From Schaalia sp. ZJ405 (GTDB lineage: Bacteria; Actinomycetota; Actinomycetes; Actinomycetales; Actinomycetaceae): a stretch of 64,000 nt of DNA. This document shows positions 1 through 9,283 of the stretch, piece after piece (within the stretch, counting starts at the first letter, position 1; each line of letters opens with the position of its first letter). The position numbers were made by a program, and so were the translations under genes. A model generated the notes under the pieces. That model ran no database searches. It saw nothing but the letters and a program-made list of their open reading frames with translations, and was not told the DNA's origin. The stretch is from positions 806,001 to 870,000 of the forward strand of contig NZ_CP064952.1 in assembly GCF_011038885.2 (NCBI RefSeq). The letters run 5' to 3'.

Positions 1-30
1 AAAACAGCTGAGAATAAGACGACGAAATAA
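1..30 (+). CDS. Probable C-terminal tail of an upstream gene (murE by position)
   Basis: Read from base 1, ten codons run to a TAA at 28-30 (residues KTAENKTTK). The stop lies 14 bases before the murF start. In division/cell-wall clusters murE normally precedes murF, so this is probably the last few residues of UDP-MurNAc-L-Ala-D-Glu ligase. The stretch is far too short to identify by sequence; the call rests on position only. Confidence 0.35.
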   Translation, partial: KTAENKTTK

Positions 31-44
31 TCTGAGGGAGGAAC

Positions 45-1523
45 ATGATCCGGTCAACACAGTGGATCGCCCACGCTGTCAACGGCACGGTTGTGGGTCG
101 TGAAGCATCAGTGACAGGACCGGTCATTACCGATTCGCGACTTGCCGAGGACGGCTCCCTCTACATCGCACGGCGTGGAGAAAATTCCGACGGGCACGCC
201 TATGTTGCTTCAGCCCGAAAAGCCGGTAGCGTTGCCGCCATCGTTGAGCGTGCTGATGAACTGGCCGACGATCCCGATTTTCCTCAAATTGTTGTTGATG
301 ATTCAACTCTGGCTCTGGGGCGACTGGCACATGCCCACCTTGAGGACCTGCGGACCCGCGGTCCCCTTGACGTGATTGCCGTCACGGGATCAGCTGGGAA
401 AACAACGACGAAAGATCTTCTCCGGCAAATCCTTGGACGTCACGCTCCAACAGTTGGACCCAAACTCTCATTCAATAACGAGGTCGGACTGCCGCTGACG
501 GTGCTCCAAGCCGACGAGACGACACGTCACCTGGTTCTCGAAATGGGAGCGAGCGGCCTGGGACATATCGACTACCTCACCTCTATCGCATCACCGGACG
601 TTGCCATCGTTCTCATGGTTGGACACGCCCACCTGGGGGGCTTTGGATCCGTTGAGGGAATTGCTCAAGCGAAGGCCGAGATCATCCGGGGAAGCAGAGA
701 AGGCGCAACCGCGATCCTCAACGTGCACGACCCGTACGTTGCCGCAATGGCATCACAGGCCAGGGGACCGGTTGTCACCTTTAGTACCGACCCGAAGATC
801 GACGCAGATGTACGCGCCGAGTCGATTCGATGCGACGAATCAGGACGACCGACGTTCGTCCTCGTCACCCCTGAAGGACGGGGAGAAGTCACCCTCGCCC
901 TCGTAGGTGAGCACAACGTACATAACGCTCTTGCGGCAGCCGCAGGTGCGCGTGCAGTGGGACTTGACTTTGACACGATCGTCACGGGCCTTGGGCAGGG
1001 GCAGGCACTGTCACCCCACCGGCTTACTATTTCCGACATCACGGTTGACGGTCATCCCGTGACCCTTGTGGATGATGCCTACAATGCCAACGTGGATTCG
1101 ATGCGAGCTGGTTTCCAGGCACTGGAACATGTCGGTCGGGGACGCCGAAAAATCGCGGTTCTTTCGCAGATGCTTGAACTGGGAGAGGCGAGTGCGTCAA
1201 CGCATCGTGATGTCGGACGTATGGCCCAAGACGCGGGGGTGGACACCCTCATCGCCCTGGGAGACGAGGACGCGCGAGGATATCTCGACGGTGCCGGAAC
1301 CCGCGTATCGGGGACTCACGTGTCAACGGTCGATGAAGCGGTGGATGCCGTGCTGTCAACGCTGACTGATTCAGCTGTCGTCTTCGTCAAGGGATCCTAC
1401 GGATCACACTCGTGGATGGTTGCGGACGCACTCTGTGAACGCGATCAGTCGACGGCGGTCACCGCATCCCCATCCGCATACAGCGATGATGCGCAGTCTT
1501 ATCCCGCAGGAGGCGTCGAATGA
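45..1523 (+). CDS. murF: UDP-N-acetylmuramoyl-tripeptide--D-alanyl-D-alanine ligase MurF
   Basis: This cytoplasmic Mur ligase adds D-Ala-D-Ala to UDP-MurNAc-tripeptide, the last soluble step of pentapeptide precursor synthesis. The 492-residue protein has the three-domain Mur layout: an N-terminal substrate domain, a central ATPase domain with P-loop GSAGKTTT at about 115-122, and a C-terminal ligase domain. DDAYNANVDSMRAG (about residue 344) and KGSYGSHSW near the end match the family. A GAGGGAGG ribosome-binding site sits just before the ATG. The stop overlaps the mraY start (ATGA), so the two are translationally coupled. The last 30 residues are polar and low in complexity, probably a disordered tail. 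Confidence 0.96.
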   Translation: MIRSTQWIAHAVNGTVVGREASVTGPVITDSRLAEDGSLYIARRGENSDGHAYVASARKAGSVAAIVERADELADDPDFPQIVVDDSTLALGRLAHAHLEDLRTRGPLDVIAVTGSAGKTTTKDLLRQILGRHAPTVGPKLSFNNEVGLPLTVLQADETTRHLVLEMGASGLGHIDYLTSIASPDVAIVLMVGHAHLGGFGSVEGIAQAKAEIIRGSREGATAILNVHDPYVAAMASQARGPVVTFSTDPKIDADVRAESIRCDESGRPTFVLVTPEGRGEVTLALVGEHNVHNALAAAAGARAVGLDFDTIVTGLGQGQALSPHRLTISDITVDGHPVTLVDDAYNANVDSMRAGFQALEHVGRGRRKIAVLSQMLELGEASASTHRDVGRMAQDAGVDTLIALGDEDARGYLDGAGTRVSGTHVSTVDEAVDAVLSTLTDSAVVFVKGSYGSHSWMVADALCERDQSTAVTASPSAYSDDAQSYPAGGVE

Positions 1524-2605
1524 TTGGGCTCATTCTGGCATTCGCAATTGCGATGGTCCTGTCAATTTCATTGACGCCACTGCTCATTCGATTCCTCATC
1601 ACTCATCAATACGGACAGTTCATCCGCCAAGATGGGCCCACGCAGCACCTGACAAAGCGTGGGACTCCAACAATGGGCGGTCTCGTCATGATCTTTGCAA
1701 CGGTGGTTGCCTGGCTCATCGGATCCTCAATTTCAGGGGCGGGACCATCATGGTCAGGGGTCTGCTTACTCATCCTCTTCGTTGGTCTCGGGATCATCGG
1801 ACTACTTGACGATGGAATCAAAATTATGAGGCAGCGCTCGTTGGGACTTCATCCCGGCGGGAAGATCTTCGGACAGGTGGCCGTTGCCTCACTCTTTGCC
1901 TGGGCGTCCCTGTCCGTACCGAACCGACGCGGCGTGACTCCCGGTTCCTTGGCGATTTCCTTTACCCGTCCTTCGGCACTGACCTTTGCCGTCGCGGGCG
2001 CCGTTATCGGAGTGATTCTGTACCTGATCTGGACGAATTTCATCGTCGCCGCATGGTCAAACGCGGTCAACCTCACGGACGGGCTCGACGGCCTCGCCGC
2101 CGGATGCTCGATTTTTGTCTTCGGTTCCTACACTTTCATCTCCTACTTCCAAGTCGTCCAGTCATGCTCACACGTCGCCGACAACGTCGGTGCCTGCTAT
2201 CAGACGCGCGACCCGCTTGACCTCGCGGTCTTCTGCGCGGCCCTCGTTGGTTCCCTCGCTGGGTTCCTGTGGTGGAACGCCTCACCGGCTCAGATTTTCA
2301 TGGGAGATACCGGGGCACTCGCACTCGGCGGTGCGGTTGCTGGTCTGTCGATCCTCACGCACACGGAATTCCTCGCGATCATCATCGGCGGTCTCTTTGT
2401 CATCATCACGCTCTCCGATGTCATCCAGATCGGGGTCTTTAAGGCAACCGGAAAACGTGTTTTCAGAATGGCTCCGCTTCATCACCACTTCGAGCTCAAA
2501 GGCTGGAAAGAAATCACCATCGTCATCCGCTTCTGGCTCGTCGCTGCGCTCTTGGCGATCACCGGAGCGGGAGTGTTCTACGCCGAGTGGGTGTCGTACC
2601 TATGA
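1520..2605 (+). CDS. mraY: Phospho-N-acetylmuramoyl-pentapeptide transferase MraY
   Basis: This integral membrane enzyme transfers phospho-MurNAc-pentapeptide to undecaprenyl phosphate, making lipid I. The 361 residues form about ten hydrophobic segments. Family signatures are present: TPTMGG near residue 50, the LLDD acidic pair near 95-97, the NLTDGLDGLAAG loop with catalytic aspartates near 183-194, and the histidine-rich PLHHHFE near 318-324. Length is typical. The start overlaps the murF stop and the end overlaps the murD start, both by four bases (ATGA), consistent with one polycistronic message. Confidence 0.97.
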   Translation: MIGLILAFAIAMVLSISLTPLLIRFLITHQYGQFIRQDGPTQHLTKRGTPTMGGLVMIFATVVAWLIGSSISGAGPSWSGVCLLILFVGLGIIGLLDDGIKIMRQRSLGLHPGGKIFGQVAVASLFAWASLSVPNRRGVTPGSLAISFTRPSALTFAVAGAVIGVILYLIWTNFIVAAWSNAVNLTDGLDGLAAGCSIFVFGSYTFISYFQVVQSCSHVADNVGACYQTRDPLDLAVFCAALVGSLAGFLWWNASPAQIFMGDTGALALGGAVAGLSILTHTEFLAIIIGGLFVIITLSDVIQIGVFKATGKRVFRMAPLHHHFELKGWKEITIVIRFWLVAALLAITGAGVFYAEWVSYL

Positions 2606-4050
2606 GCGACGTCATTGCCGTCATCGGCTGGGGTGTCTCGGGGCGCGGTGCGGTTCGCGCCCTCGTCACAAGGGGATACTCCGTCCTCGTTTATGATGCA
2701 CACCCCGGTACCCCGGTGACCGACCCCGATCTTGTAGACGTGACCGTGCACGTGGTGCCCGATGCCGCTGATCTCGCAGATGCTGTGATCGCCCAGCACC
2801 CTCGTACCGTTGTTGTGTCTCCGGGAATCCCAGCCCATCACCCTATTTTTTCACGATGTGAAGATGCGGGAATTGACGTGTGGGGCGAGGTCGAACTCGC
2901 CTGGCGACTCCAGGAAGAAGGCTCCCACGCCGGACGCCCCTGGCTCACCGTCACCGGGACAAATGGGAAAACAACGACCGTGGGAATGCTCGGTGAGATT
3001 CTTCGAGCCAACGGAGAGAAAGTTCTTGAAGTAGGCAATATCGGCACACCGATCACCCTCGCCATTGACTCCGACGCAGATGTTTTCGCCGTGGAACTCT
3101 CCAGCTTCCAACTGCATTCGACACTGACGATGTCGCCGCAAGCCTCACTATGTCTCAACGTCGACGCAGATCACCTGGACTGGCATGAGACGCGCGAAGC
3201 CTACGCCGCCGACAAAGCGCGAATCTACGAACGCACCCAGCTTGCCTGCGTCTATCCCTCCATCGACCGGGAAGTTGAAACAATGGTCGAGAATGCGGAT
3301 GTCGTTGACGGAGCACGGGCCATCGGAATCACCCTCGGAGCACCATCGCCGTCACAGATTGGCATTGTTGACGGACTCATCGTTGACCGCGCATTCCTTG
3401 AGGATCGTCAGCGCAACGCGCTTTTCCTCGCACATATCGATGACCTGACCCACGCCTACGGTCCGCATCCGTCCGCGTCCGTTGTCTCTGACGCTCTTGC
3501 CGCCGCCGCCCTCGCCCGCGCTCACGGGGTCAAACCTCAGGCCGTGGAGAAGGGACTGCGGGCATTCCAGCCCGCAGGTCACCGCAGGACAGTTCTCGGT
3601 CAGGCCGCCGACCTGACGTGGATTGACGACTCAAAGGCAACGAACGCCCACGCGGCCGCGGCCTCGCTCACGGGGATCCCCGAGCACACCGCAATTTGGA
3701 TTTTCGGCGGAGATGCCAAAGGTCAGGATTTCACCGACCTTGTTCGCCGCGTGGCATCGCGCCTGCGCGGAGTCATTGTCATCGGTGAGGACCGCAGCCT
3801 TGCGCTGACCGCCCTGGCCCGCGAAGCACCCGACATCCCCGTCGTTGAAGTTGATGGTCACGAGGACTGGATGTTTTCTGTCGTCAACGAGGCTGTTGCT
3901 CTGTCGCGTCCCGGTGACACGGTCGTCCTCGCACCCGCGTGTGCATCCTGGGATCAATTCGATAACTACGGGCAACGCGGTGACGCGTTCGCTCAGGCGG
4001 TCTCGCGTTTAGCTCAGCAGTGGGGAAATGGCGATGGCTCGACAACGTGA
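2602..4050 (+). CDS. murD: UDP-N-acetylmuramoyl-L-alanine--D-glutamate ligase MurD
   Basis: MurD adds D-glutamate to UDP-MurNAc-L-Ala in the cytoplasm. The chosen ATG overlaps the mraY stop and gives MSDVIAVIGWGVSGRGAVR, the Rossmann-like UDP-binding start expected of the family; a start five codons upstream would add residues with no counterpart. The P-loop GTNGKTTT is at about 118-125. NVDADHLDWH and IDDSKATNAHAA follow in the order seen in MurD, and the length (482 aa) is typical. The C-terminus ends with a short polar tail. ftsW begins inside its last codons, so translation is coupled. Confidence 0.96.
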   Translation: MSDVIAVIGWGVSGRGAVRALVTRGYSVLVYDAHPGTPVTDPDLVDVTVHVVPDAADLADAVIAQHPRTVVVSPGIPAHHPIFSRCEDAGIDVWGEVELAWRLQEEGSHAGRPWLTVTGTNGKTTTVGMLGEILRANGEKVLEVGNIGTPITLAIDSDADVFAVELSSFQLHSTLTMSPQASLCLNVDADHLDWHETREAYAADKARIYERTQLACVYPSIDREVETMVENADVVDGARAIGITLGAPSPSQIGIVDGLIVDRAFLEDRQRNALFLAHIDDLTHAYGPHPSASVVSDALAAAALARAHGVKPQAVEKGLRAFQPAGHRRTVLGQAADLTWIDDSKATNAHAAAASLTGIPEHTAIWIFGGDAKGQDFTDLVRRVASRLRGVIVIGEDRSLALTALAREAPDIPVVEVDGHEDWMFSVVNEAVALSRPGDTVVLAPACASWDQFDNYGQRGDAFAQAVSRLAQQWGNGDGSTT

Positions 4051-5314
4051 CCGAGTTCGCCTGCCGAAGGTCAACCTTTCGCGCGTGCGAATCCCGAAAA
4101 TTCGTTTCGCTGGGACCGAGGAATCCTCGCAACGCTCACCCGTAGCGACGTACTACCTCATTGTTGTCCCCGCGCTCGTACTCACCGGATTCGGGCTGCT
4201 CATGGGGTTCTCCGCTCAGGCAGTGACATCGATTGCCAATGGAGCAAACCCGTACACGGCCTACATGCGTCCCGTCGTCATCATCATCGGCTCCCTGATC
4301 GCAGCGGCTTTAGCCCAGATGGTGCCTGAAAAGAAGTGGCGTCAAGTCGCGATTCCTGTCTTCATTTTTGCGGTGATCTTTCAGAGCCTCGTGCTGTCCC
4401 CTTTGGGCTATTCCGAGGGCGGTAACGCCAACTGGGTGCGGATCCCCGGAACCGATATTCTCATGCAGCCTTCGGAGCTCCTCAAACTGGCGTTGATCCT
4501 CATGCTGGCTCGAACGCTTGCACGCCCCGGCTCACGTAATTCCGACCTTAAACAGATGGCGGTCACCGCGGGAGGACCGATCATTCTTGCCCTCATCGCA
4601 GTGATGCTCGGACACGATCTAGGAACCGCGATGGTCGTTGCGGTTGCTGCGTTTGGGGCCCTGTGGGTGGCACGTTTGCCAGGCAAGTGGTTCCTCACGC
4701 TCATTCTCGTGATGATCCCGGTCCTGACATTCCTCGTATTTTCCAATAAGACGAGGCTGCGGCGTGTTGCGGCGATCCTTCCGTGGAACCAAGCCGAGCG
4801 TGACCTGTCAGCGCCGGAGCAAATTGACCATTCGCTGTGGGCACTGGGTTCTGGGGGGCTCACAGGGCTGGGGCCGGGGGCGTCGCGCGAAAAATGGAAC
4901 TATCTCCAGGCGGCGCACACGGACTTCATCTTCGCCATCATCGGTGAGGAGTTCGGTCTGATGGGCACGCTGACGGTTCTGGTGTCCATCGGTCTTTTGG
5001 TGTGGGGAATGGTCCGGGTATGTCAGGACTCTCCCTCGCAATTTGCGTCCATCGTCACCGGAGGCATTGCCGCGTGGATTGGATTCCAAGCGATCATTAA
5101 CGTCATGTCGGTCACGGGGATGGGACCGGTCATCGGTGTTCCGCTGCCCTTGGTGTCCTACGGTGGGTCTTCGTTCCTCTTCACAGCGACGGCGATCGGC
5201 GTTGTCGCGTCATTTGCTCGCTCCCATGCGGGAATGCGGATGATTGGTGCTCCCGACGAGGCATCTGCGGGACGTGATCCTCGAATTACTCCCCGGCGTC
5301 GTCCTGTTCGCTAA
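4034..5314 (+). CDS. ftsW: SEDS-family septal peptidoglycan polymerase FtsW
   Basis: FtsW is the SEDS glycosyltransferase that polymerises lipid II at the septum with its partner FtsI. The protein has a basic cytoplasmic N-terminus followed by about ten membrane segments. SEDS signatures are visible: NWVRIPG, MQPSELLKLA, GHDLGTAMV, HTDFIFAIIGEEFG, NVMSVTGMGPVIGVPLPLVSYGGSS. Two ATGs are possible, 4028 and 4034. The GGGGA at 4022-4026 is better spaced for 4034, which I use. The gene overlaps the end of murD. The arginine-rich C-terminus (RRRPVR) is cytoplasmic. A RodA paralogue is the only serious alternative, and position in the cluster argues for FtsW. Confidence 0.94.
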   Translation: MARQRDRVRLPKVNLSRVRIPKIRFAGTEESSQRSPVATYYLIVVPALVLTGFGLLMGFSAQAVTSIANGANPYTAYMRPVVIIIGSLIAAALAQMVPEKKWRQVAIPVFIFAVIFQSLVLSPLGYSEGGNANWVRIPGTDILMQPSELLKLALILMLARTLARPGSRNSDLKQMAVTAGGPIILALIAVMLGHDLGTAMVVAVAAFGALWVARLPGKWFLTLILVMIPVLTFLVFSNKTRLRRVAAILPWNQAERDLSAPEQIDHSLWALGSGGLTGLGPGASREKWNYLQAAHTDFIFAIIGEEFGLMGTLTVLVSIGLLVWGMVRVCQDSPSQFASIVTGGIAAWIGFQAIINVMSVTGMGPVIGVPLPLVSYGGSSFLFTATAIGVVASFARSHAGMRMIGAPDEASAGRDPRITPRRRPVR

Positions 5315-5338
5315 CCTGTCTCACGTGACTTTTCGCGT

Positions 5339-5355
5339 ACGGTGGATGACACCGT
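5339..5355 (+). other. Small hairpin in the ftsW-murG gap
   Basis: ACGGTG (5339-5344) and CACCGT (5350-5355) form a six-base-pair stem around a five-base loop, 40 bases upstream of the murG ribosome-binding site. There is no U-run after it, so it is not a clear terminator. It may be an RNA structure affecting murG expression, or chance. Confidence 0.25.
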
Positions 5356-5398
5356 GACGACGCTCCGACTGAACGGGAGCACTCAAGGAGGTAACCTC

Positions 5399-6526
5399 AT
5401 GGCGTTGCGCATTGTTCTTGCAGGTGGGGGAACTGCCGGACACGTCAATCCGCTGCTTGCCACAGCGACATGCCTGGCTCAGCGCGACCACGAGTGCACC
5501 GTCATTGGAACCCGTGAGGGGCTCGAAGCCGACCTCGTTCCTGCCGCAGGGTTCAACTTGCGTTTCATCCCGCGCGTCCCGCTTCCTAGGCGGCCCTCTC
5601 TTCAGTTCTTCTCTTTGCCGGGACGCTGGTCTAAAGCGGTTGACGAGTGCGTCGACATCCTCACTGGGGCAGACGTCCTCGTTGGTTTCGGTGGCTACGT
5701 GTCAACCCCTGCGTATCGCGCCGCCCAAAAGCTCGGAATCCCCGTGGTGATCCACGAACAGAATGCCAGGCCGGGGCTGGCAAATCGCCTGGGAGCGAGA
5801 TTTGCTCGTATCGTCGCGTTGACTTTCACGTCGACTCCACTATCGGCGCTCCAGGGAACAACACATGTCACGGGCCTTCCGTTGCGCCCCGCGATTGAGA
5901 AGCTAGCAAAGGAACGCCACACGGAGGATGGGCGACGAGCGGCACGCCAGCTCGCTGCATCTGAACTTGGGATAGTCCCAGATGCGCCAACAATCCTCAT
6001 CACCGGCGGGTCTTTGGGAGCGCTCCATATCAACGAGGTCATGGCAGGTCTTGCGCGAGAGCTTCCCCCCGGCGTTCAGGTTCTTCACCTCACCGGTCAC
6101 GGGAAAGACGAACCGGTTCGCCGCGCCGTCGACGAAGCAGGCGTTGGAGATCGCTGGCACGTCTTTGATTACGTCACCGACATGGAAAAGGTCCTTGCCG
6201 TCGCTGATCTTGTGGTATGTCGTTCGGGTGCGGGGACAGTTGCGGAGATGACAGCTCTTGGCTTGCCGTGCATCTACGTTCCCCTTCCCATCGGTAACGG
6301 CGAGCAGCGCCTGAACGCTGGAGACCACGTGGCTGCCGGCGGTGCCGTACTCATCGAAAATCCCGACTTCACCGCCGATACTGCCCGCACGAGCGTCTAT
6401 GATCTCATCGGATCTGCAAAGCTTGAGCAGATGGCCGAGGTGTCACTGTCTCTGGGACGGGTCAACGCCGCAGAAGACCTGGCGAAACTCATCGAATTGA
6501 CGGCGAAAACTCAGGAGGAGGACTGA
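5399..6526 (+). CDS. murG: UDP-N-acetylglucosamine--lipid I GlcNAc transferase MurG
   Basis: MurG is a peripheral membrane GT-B glycosyltransferase that converts lipid I to lipid II. The start at 5399 follows a near-perfect AAGGAGGT site and gives MALRIVLAGGGTAGHVNPLL, with the glycine-rich loop GGGTAGHV at the N-terminus. A second glycine loop GGSLGALHIN (about 202) and the donor-binding region CRSGAGTVAEMTALGLPCIYVPLP (in pieces, about 273-297) follow. Length (375 aa) fits the family. An 84-base gap separates it from ftsW, the first non-overlapping junction in this run. The stop shares one base with the murC start (TGATG). Confidence 0.97.
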   Translation: MALRIVLAGGGTAGHVNPLLATATCLAQRDHECTVIGTREGLEADLVPAAGFNLRFIPRVPLPRRPSLQFFSLPGRWSKAVDECVDILTGADVLVGFGGYVSTPAYRAAQKLGIPVVIHEQNARPGLANRLGARFARIVALTFTSTPLSALQGTTHVTGLPLRPAIEKLAKERHTEDGRRAARQLAASELGIVPDAPTILITGGSLGALHINEVMAGLARELPPGVQVLHLTGHGKDEPVRRAVDEAGVGDRWHVFDYVTDMEKVLAVADLVVCRSGAGTVAEMTALGLPCIYVPLPIGNGEQRLNAGDHVAAGGAVLIENPDFTADTARTSVYDLIGSAKLEQMAEVSLSLGRVNAAEDLAKLIELTAKTQEED

Positions 6527-7959
6527 TGTTCGAGCACCACGACACTTCCCTCGCCACACGTCGTTTTCATCTCATCGGTGTTGGGGGAGCGGGGATGTCT
6601 GTCGTCGCGGAACTTCTCGCCGATCGAGGTGCGCAGGTGTCGGGTTCTGACCGTGAGGCATCGCGGGTCACGGAGCATCTGGCTGACCTGGGGGTGAAAG
6701 TGTCTATTGGACACGATGCAGCCCATGTTCCCTCTGACGCAACGGTTGTTGTTTCAACGGCGATTCGACCGTCGAATCCGGAGCTTGCTATTGCGCGCAC
6801 ACGCGGCCAGGAGGTGATCCATCGCTCCGAGGCATTGGCGCTTGCGGCCACGGGATTGTCTTTCGTGGCGGTTGCCGGCGCACACGGGAAAACAACAACG
6901 TCGGGAATGCTTGCGGTCGCTCTTGGTCAAGCGGGGCGGGATCCGTCGGTTGCCGTTGGGGGAGTGTTGCCCGAGTACGGTTCGGGAGCGCACCTGGGTT
7001 CGGGTGATGTTTTCGTTGCCGAGGCTGACGAATCTGACGGGTCCTTCGTTAACTATCAGCCGTCGGTGGCGATCGTGACGAACGTTGAGCCGGATCATCT
7101 TGATCGCTATGGCACGCGCGACGCCTTTGAGGCCGTGTTTGTTGATTTTGCTCGCCGCATTGTTCCCGGGGGGCAGCTCATTGTCTGCGCGGAGGATGCG
7201 GGGGCAGTTCGTCTCGCTCAGTCTGCACGTGACCTGGGGATCCGTGTTGTGTCCTACGGGCGAGGCCCCCAGTCGCTTGAGGAACCGTCGGTCCTCGTGT
7301 CAGATGTTGAACTGTCACGTGAGGGATCGCGTTTCACCCTCTCCTTGGCTTGCGCCGATCCTGACGTGTCAGGGATTCCCCCAACGGATGTTGAGCTCAG
7401 CGTTCCCGGGGAACACAATGTGCTCAACGCCGCGGCGGTGTGGGCCGCAGGGGTAGCCCTTGGAGTTTCCCCTGAACAGATGGCTCGGGGGTTGAGCGCT
7501 TTTACGGGAACGGTACGTCGCTTTGAGTTCCGCGGTGAGGTTGCGGGTCGCCGCTTATTCGACGACTACGCCCATCATCCCACAGAGGTCGCCGCTGCGA
7601 TCCGTCAGGCGCGTTTAGTTGCCGGTTCCGGGACGGTCACAGTTGTTTTTCAACCGCACCTCTACTCGCGGACCCGTATTTTTGCCGATGATTTTGCTCG
7701 GTCACTTGCTCTTGCCGACACAGTCATCGTCACGGACATCTATGCCGCGCGTGAAGATCCCGAACCCGGACTCGATTCTTCGGTGATTTCCCGCAAAATT
7801 CCAGGAGCTGTCTTCATTCCCGACATGCATGAGGCCGCCCGCGTCGCAGCGTCCACAGTTCCCCGCGACGGCATCCTCGTTACGATGGGAGCCGGGTCGG
7901 TGACGACCTGCGGTGAAGACGTTCTTCGTGCGTGGTCTCAGGAGTTGGAGGAGGCATGA
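6526..7959 (+). CDS. murC: UDP-N-acetylmuramate--L-alanine ligase MurC
   Basis: MurC adds the first stem-peptide residue, L-alanine, to UDP-MurNAc. The 477-residue protein begins with a Rossmann-like domain (HLIGVGGAGMSVVAELL), carries the ATP loop GAHGKTTT at about 118-125, and has the MurC-type EADESDGSF and VTNVEPDHLDRYG motifs. C-terminal motifs RRFEFRG, DDYAHHPTEV and FQPHLYSRT are those that separate MurC from other Mur ligases. It starts on the last base of the murG stop after a GGAGGAGG site and overlaps ftsQ at its end. Confidence 0.97.
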   Translation: MFEHHDTSLATRRFHLIGVGGAGMSVVAELLADRGAQVSGSDREASRVTEHLADLGVKVSIGHDAAHVPSDATVVVSTAIRPSNPELAIARTRGQEVIHRSEALALAATGLSFVAVAGAHGKTTTSGMLAVALGQAGRDPSVAVGGVLPEYGSGAHLGSGDVFVAEADESDGSFVNYQPSVAIVTNVEPDHLDRYGTRDAFEAVFVDFARRIVPGGQLIVCAEDAGAVRLAQSARDLGIRVVSYGRGPQSLEEPSVLVSDVELSREGSRFTLSLACADPDVSGIPPTDVELSVPGEHNVLNAAAVWAAGVALGVSPEQMARGLSAFTGTVRRFEFRGEVAGRRLFDDYAHHPTEVAAAIRQARLVAGSGTVTVVFQPHLYSRTRIFADDFARSLALADTVIVTDIYAAREDPEPGLDSSVISRKIPGAVFIPDMHEAARVAASTVPRDGILVTMGAGSVTTCGEDVLRAWSQELEEA

Positions 7960-9059
7960 AACCACCAGCTCCCAGGCGTCCACGTGGGCGCGCGTCAGGA
8001 GATGACCGCGGTGATTCGGCGCGCTCGTCCTCGTCCCCTCGATCCTCAGCTCGCAAACGCAACACGGGATCTGCTGCGAGCCCACAGGAAAAGCCTCGGC
8101 GCCGCCCGCCACTTTCGGGGGACGAGGACGATGCTGCTCCCCACGGATCGCCTTCTATCCGCAAAGGTCAGCGCAAGCAGAAGCGAACAGAGAGCGCAGG
8201 TGAAGTCACCAGGCGTGAGCCTTCGCTTCATCCGAGCTCGTGGATCGGACCGATCACCCGACTGACTCGACCCGTCGGACAATCCGAGGCCGCCACAATC
8301 CTCGGAGGAGGCGAGGACGCAGAACACACTGAACCGGCAAGCATCCAGGAGCGACGCCGGGAACGCTGGAAAGCCCGGTGGCGACTGAGAATCACCCACG
8401 TGCTCGTCATTGTCTCGGTGGTTGCTCTCCTCATCGGCGGGGGATGGGTGGTGTTCTTCTCTCCTCTTTTTGCGTTGGATTCTTCCCATATTGCCGTTTC
8501 GGGAGAAGATGGGAAGTCGCTGACGGATGACATGGTTGCTTCCTTGCTCACGCCCTACGTGGGGACGCCGATTACACGGCTATCAATGACAGACGTGGAA
8601 AAAACAGTGACTGGCAATGTGTTGGTGCGCCAGGCCAAGGCATCGCGCAAGTGGCCGACGGGCCTGTCAATTGCCGTCACGCAGCGCAAGGCAGCGATGT
8701 ACACTCCCGTCGAGTCAGGGGTGACACTCATTGACGAGGACGGGGTGGATTTTTCAACGGCGGATGCCGCGCCAACGGGGATTCCCGCAGTGTCGTTGGC
8801 TCAGGGAGAAGACCGTCCATATGCGGCAAAGAATGTCATCATCGTGTGGGGATCATGCGATGAGTCGCTGAAGTCCCTGGTGTCGTTGATCGAATCCGAT
8901 GGATCTCAGCTGACGCTCACTCTGACTTCGGGAGCGAAGGTCGCGTGGGGGACGGTGGAAGATTCCCCGCTCAAAGCGCAGGTCTTGTCGGTGCTTGTCA
9001 ATCAGCGCGATGCCTCGGTTTATGACGTGTCCTCGCCGGCGCACCCGGTGACGAGCTGA
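7956..9059 (+). CDS. ftsQ: Cell division protein FtsQ (DivIB family)
   Basis: FtsQ is a bitopic divisome scaffold that links FtsB/L and FtsW/I. The 367-residue protein has a long, charged, probably disordered cytoplasmic N-terminus (about 1-145) rich in R, S, P and G. One membrane segment follows (about 146-170, THVLVIVSVVALLIGGGW), then a POTRA-type domain (SHIAVSG...TDDMVASLLTPYVGTPI) and the extracellular beta domain. The unusually long N-terminus is common in actinobacterial FtsQ. The start overlaps the murC stop (ATGA). One copy of the 12-base repeat GTCCTCGTCAAT lies in the coding sequence at 8730-8741 on the minus strand. Confidence 0.9.
   Translation: MKPPAPRRPRGRASGDDRGDSARSSSSPRSSARKRNTGSAASPQEKPRRRPPLSGDEDDAAPHGSPSIRKGQRKQKRTESAGEVTRREPSLHPSSWIGPITRLTRPVGQSEAATILGGGEDAEHTEPASIQERRRERWKARWRLRITHVLVIVSVVALLIGGGWVVFFSPLFALDSSHIAVSGEDGKSLTDDMVASLLTPYVGTPITRLSMTDVEKTVTGNVLVRQAKASRKWPTGLSIAVTQRKAAMYTPVESGVTLIDEDGVDFSTADAAPTGIPAVSLAQGEDRPYAAKNVIIVWGSCDESLKSLVSLIESDGSQLTLTLTSGAKVAWGTVEDSPLKAQVLSVLVNQRDASVYDVSSPAHPVTS
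8730..8741 (-). repeat. 12-base repeat GTCCTCGTCAAT in ftsQ
   Basis: Exact minus-strand copy within ftsQ. The match extends to 15 bases (CGTCCTCGTCAATGA, 8728-8742), shared with the copies near hisA and nadD. Confidence 0.75.
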
Positions 9060-9122
9060 TCGGGCGTTGACGTGCGGTGATGCGCGCTCTCGGGTCACTT
9101 GGTGCAGCGGGGATGCCTGACA

Positions 9123-9150
9123 TTGGGTGGCATCGCGTGACGAGTATGAG
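9123..9150 (+). promoter_or_regulatory. Possible ftsZ promoter
   Basis: TTGGGT (9123-9128) and TATGAG (9145-9150) are 16 bases apart in the ftsQ-ftsZ gap, and the start codon is about 130 bases downstream. ftsZ commonly has its own promoters in this gap. The match is moderate and there is no independent support. Confidence 0.35.
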
Positions 9151-9167
9151 TTGAAAGGTTCGACACG

Positions 9168-9195
9168 CCCAGGTGCATCCTTGATGTCACCTGGG
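9168..9195 (+). other. Stem-loop in the ftsZ leader
   Basis: CCCAGGTG (9168-9175) and CACCTGGG (9188-9195) form a perfect eight-base-pair stem with a 12-base loop, about 90 bases upstream of the ftsZ start. No U-run follows. It could stabilise the ftsZ transcript, mark a processing site or attenuate read-through from ftsQ. Confidence 0.45.
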
Positions 9196-9283
9196 GGTGC
9201 GTCTACCTTCTTCCCGAACAAAGGCAGCAACAACACCAACCTTCGACTAGAAGTTGAAGGATTGTGTGCAGGGGGGAAACCGA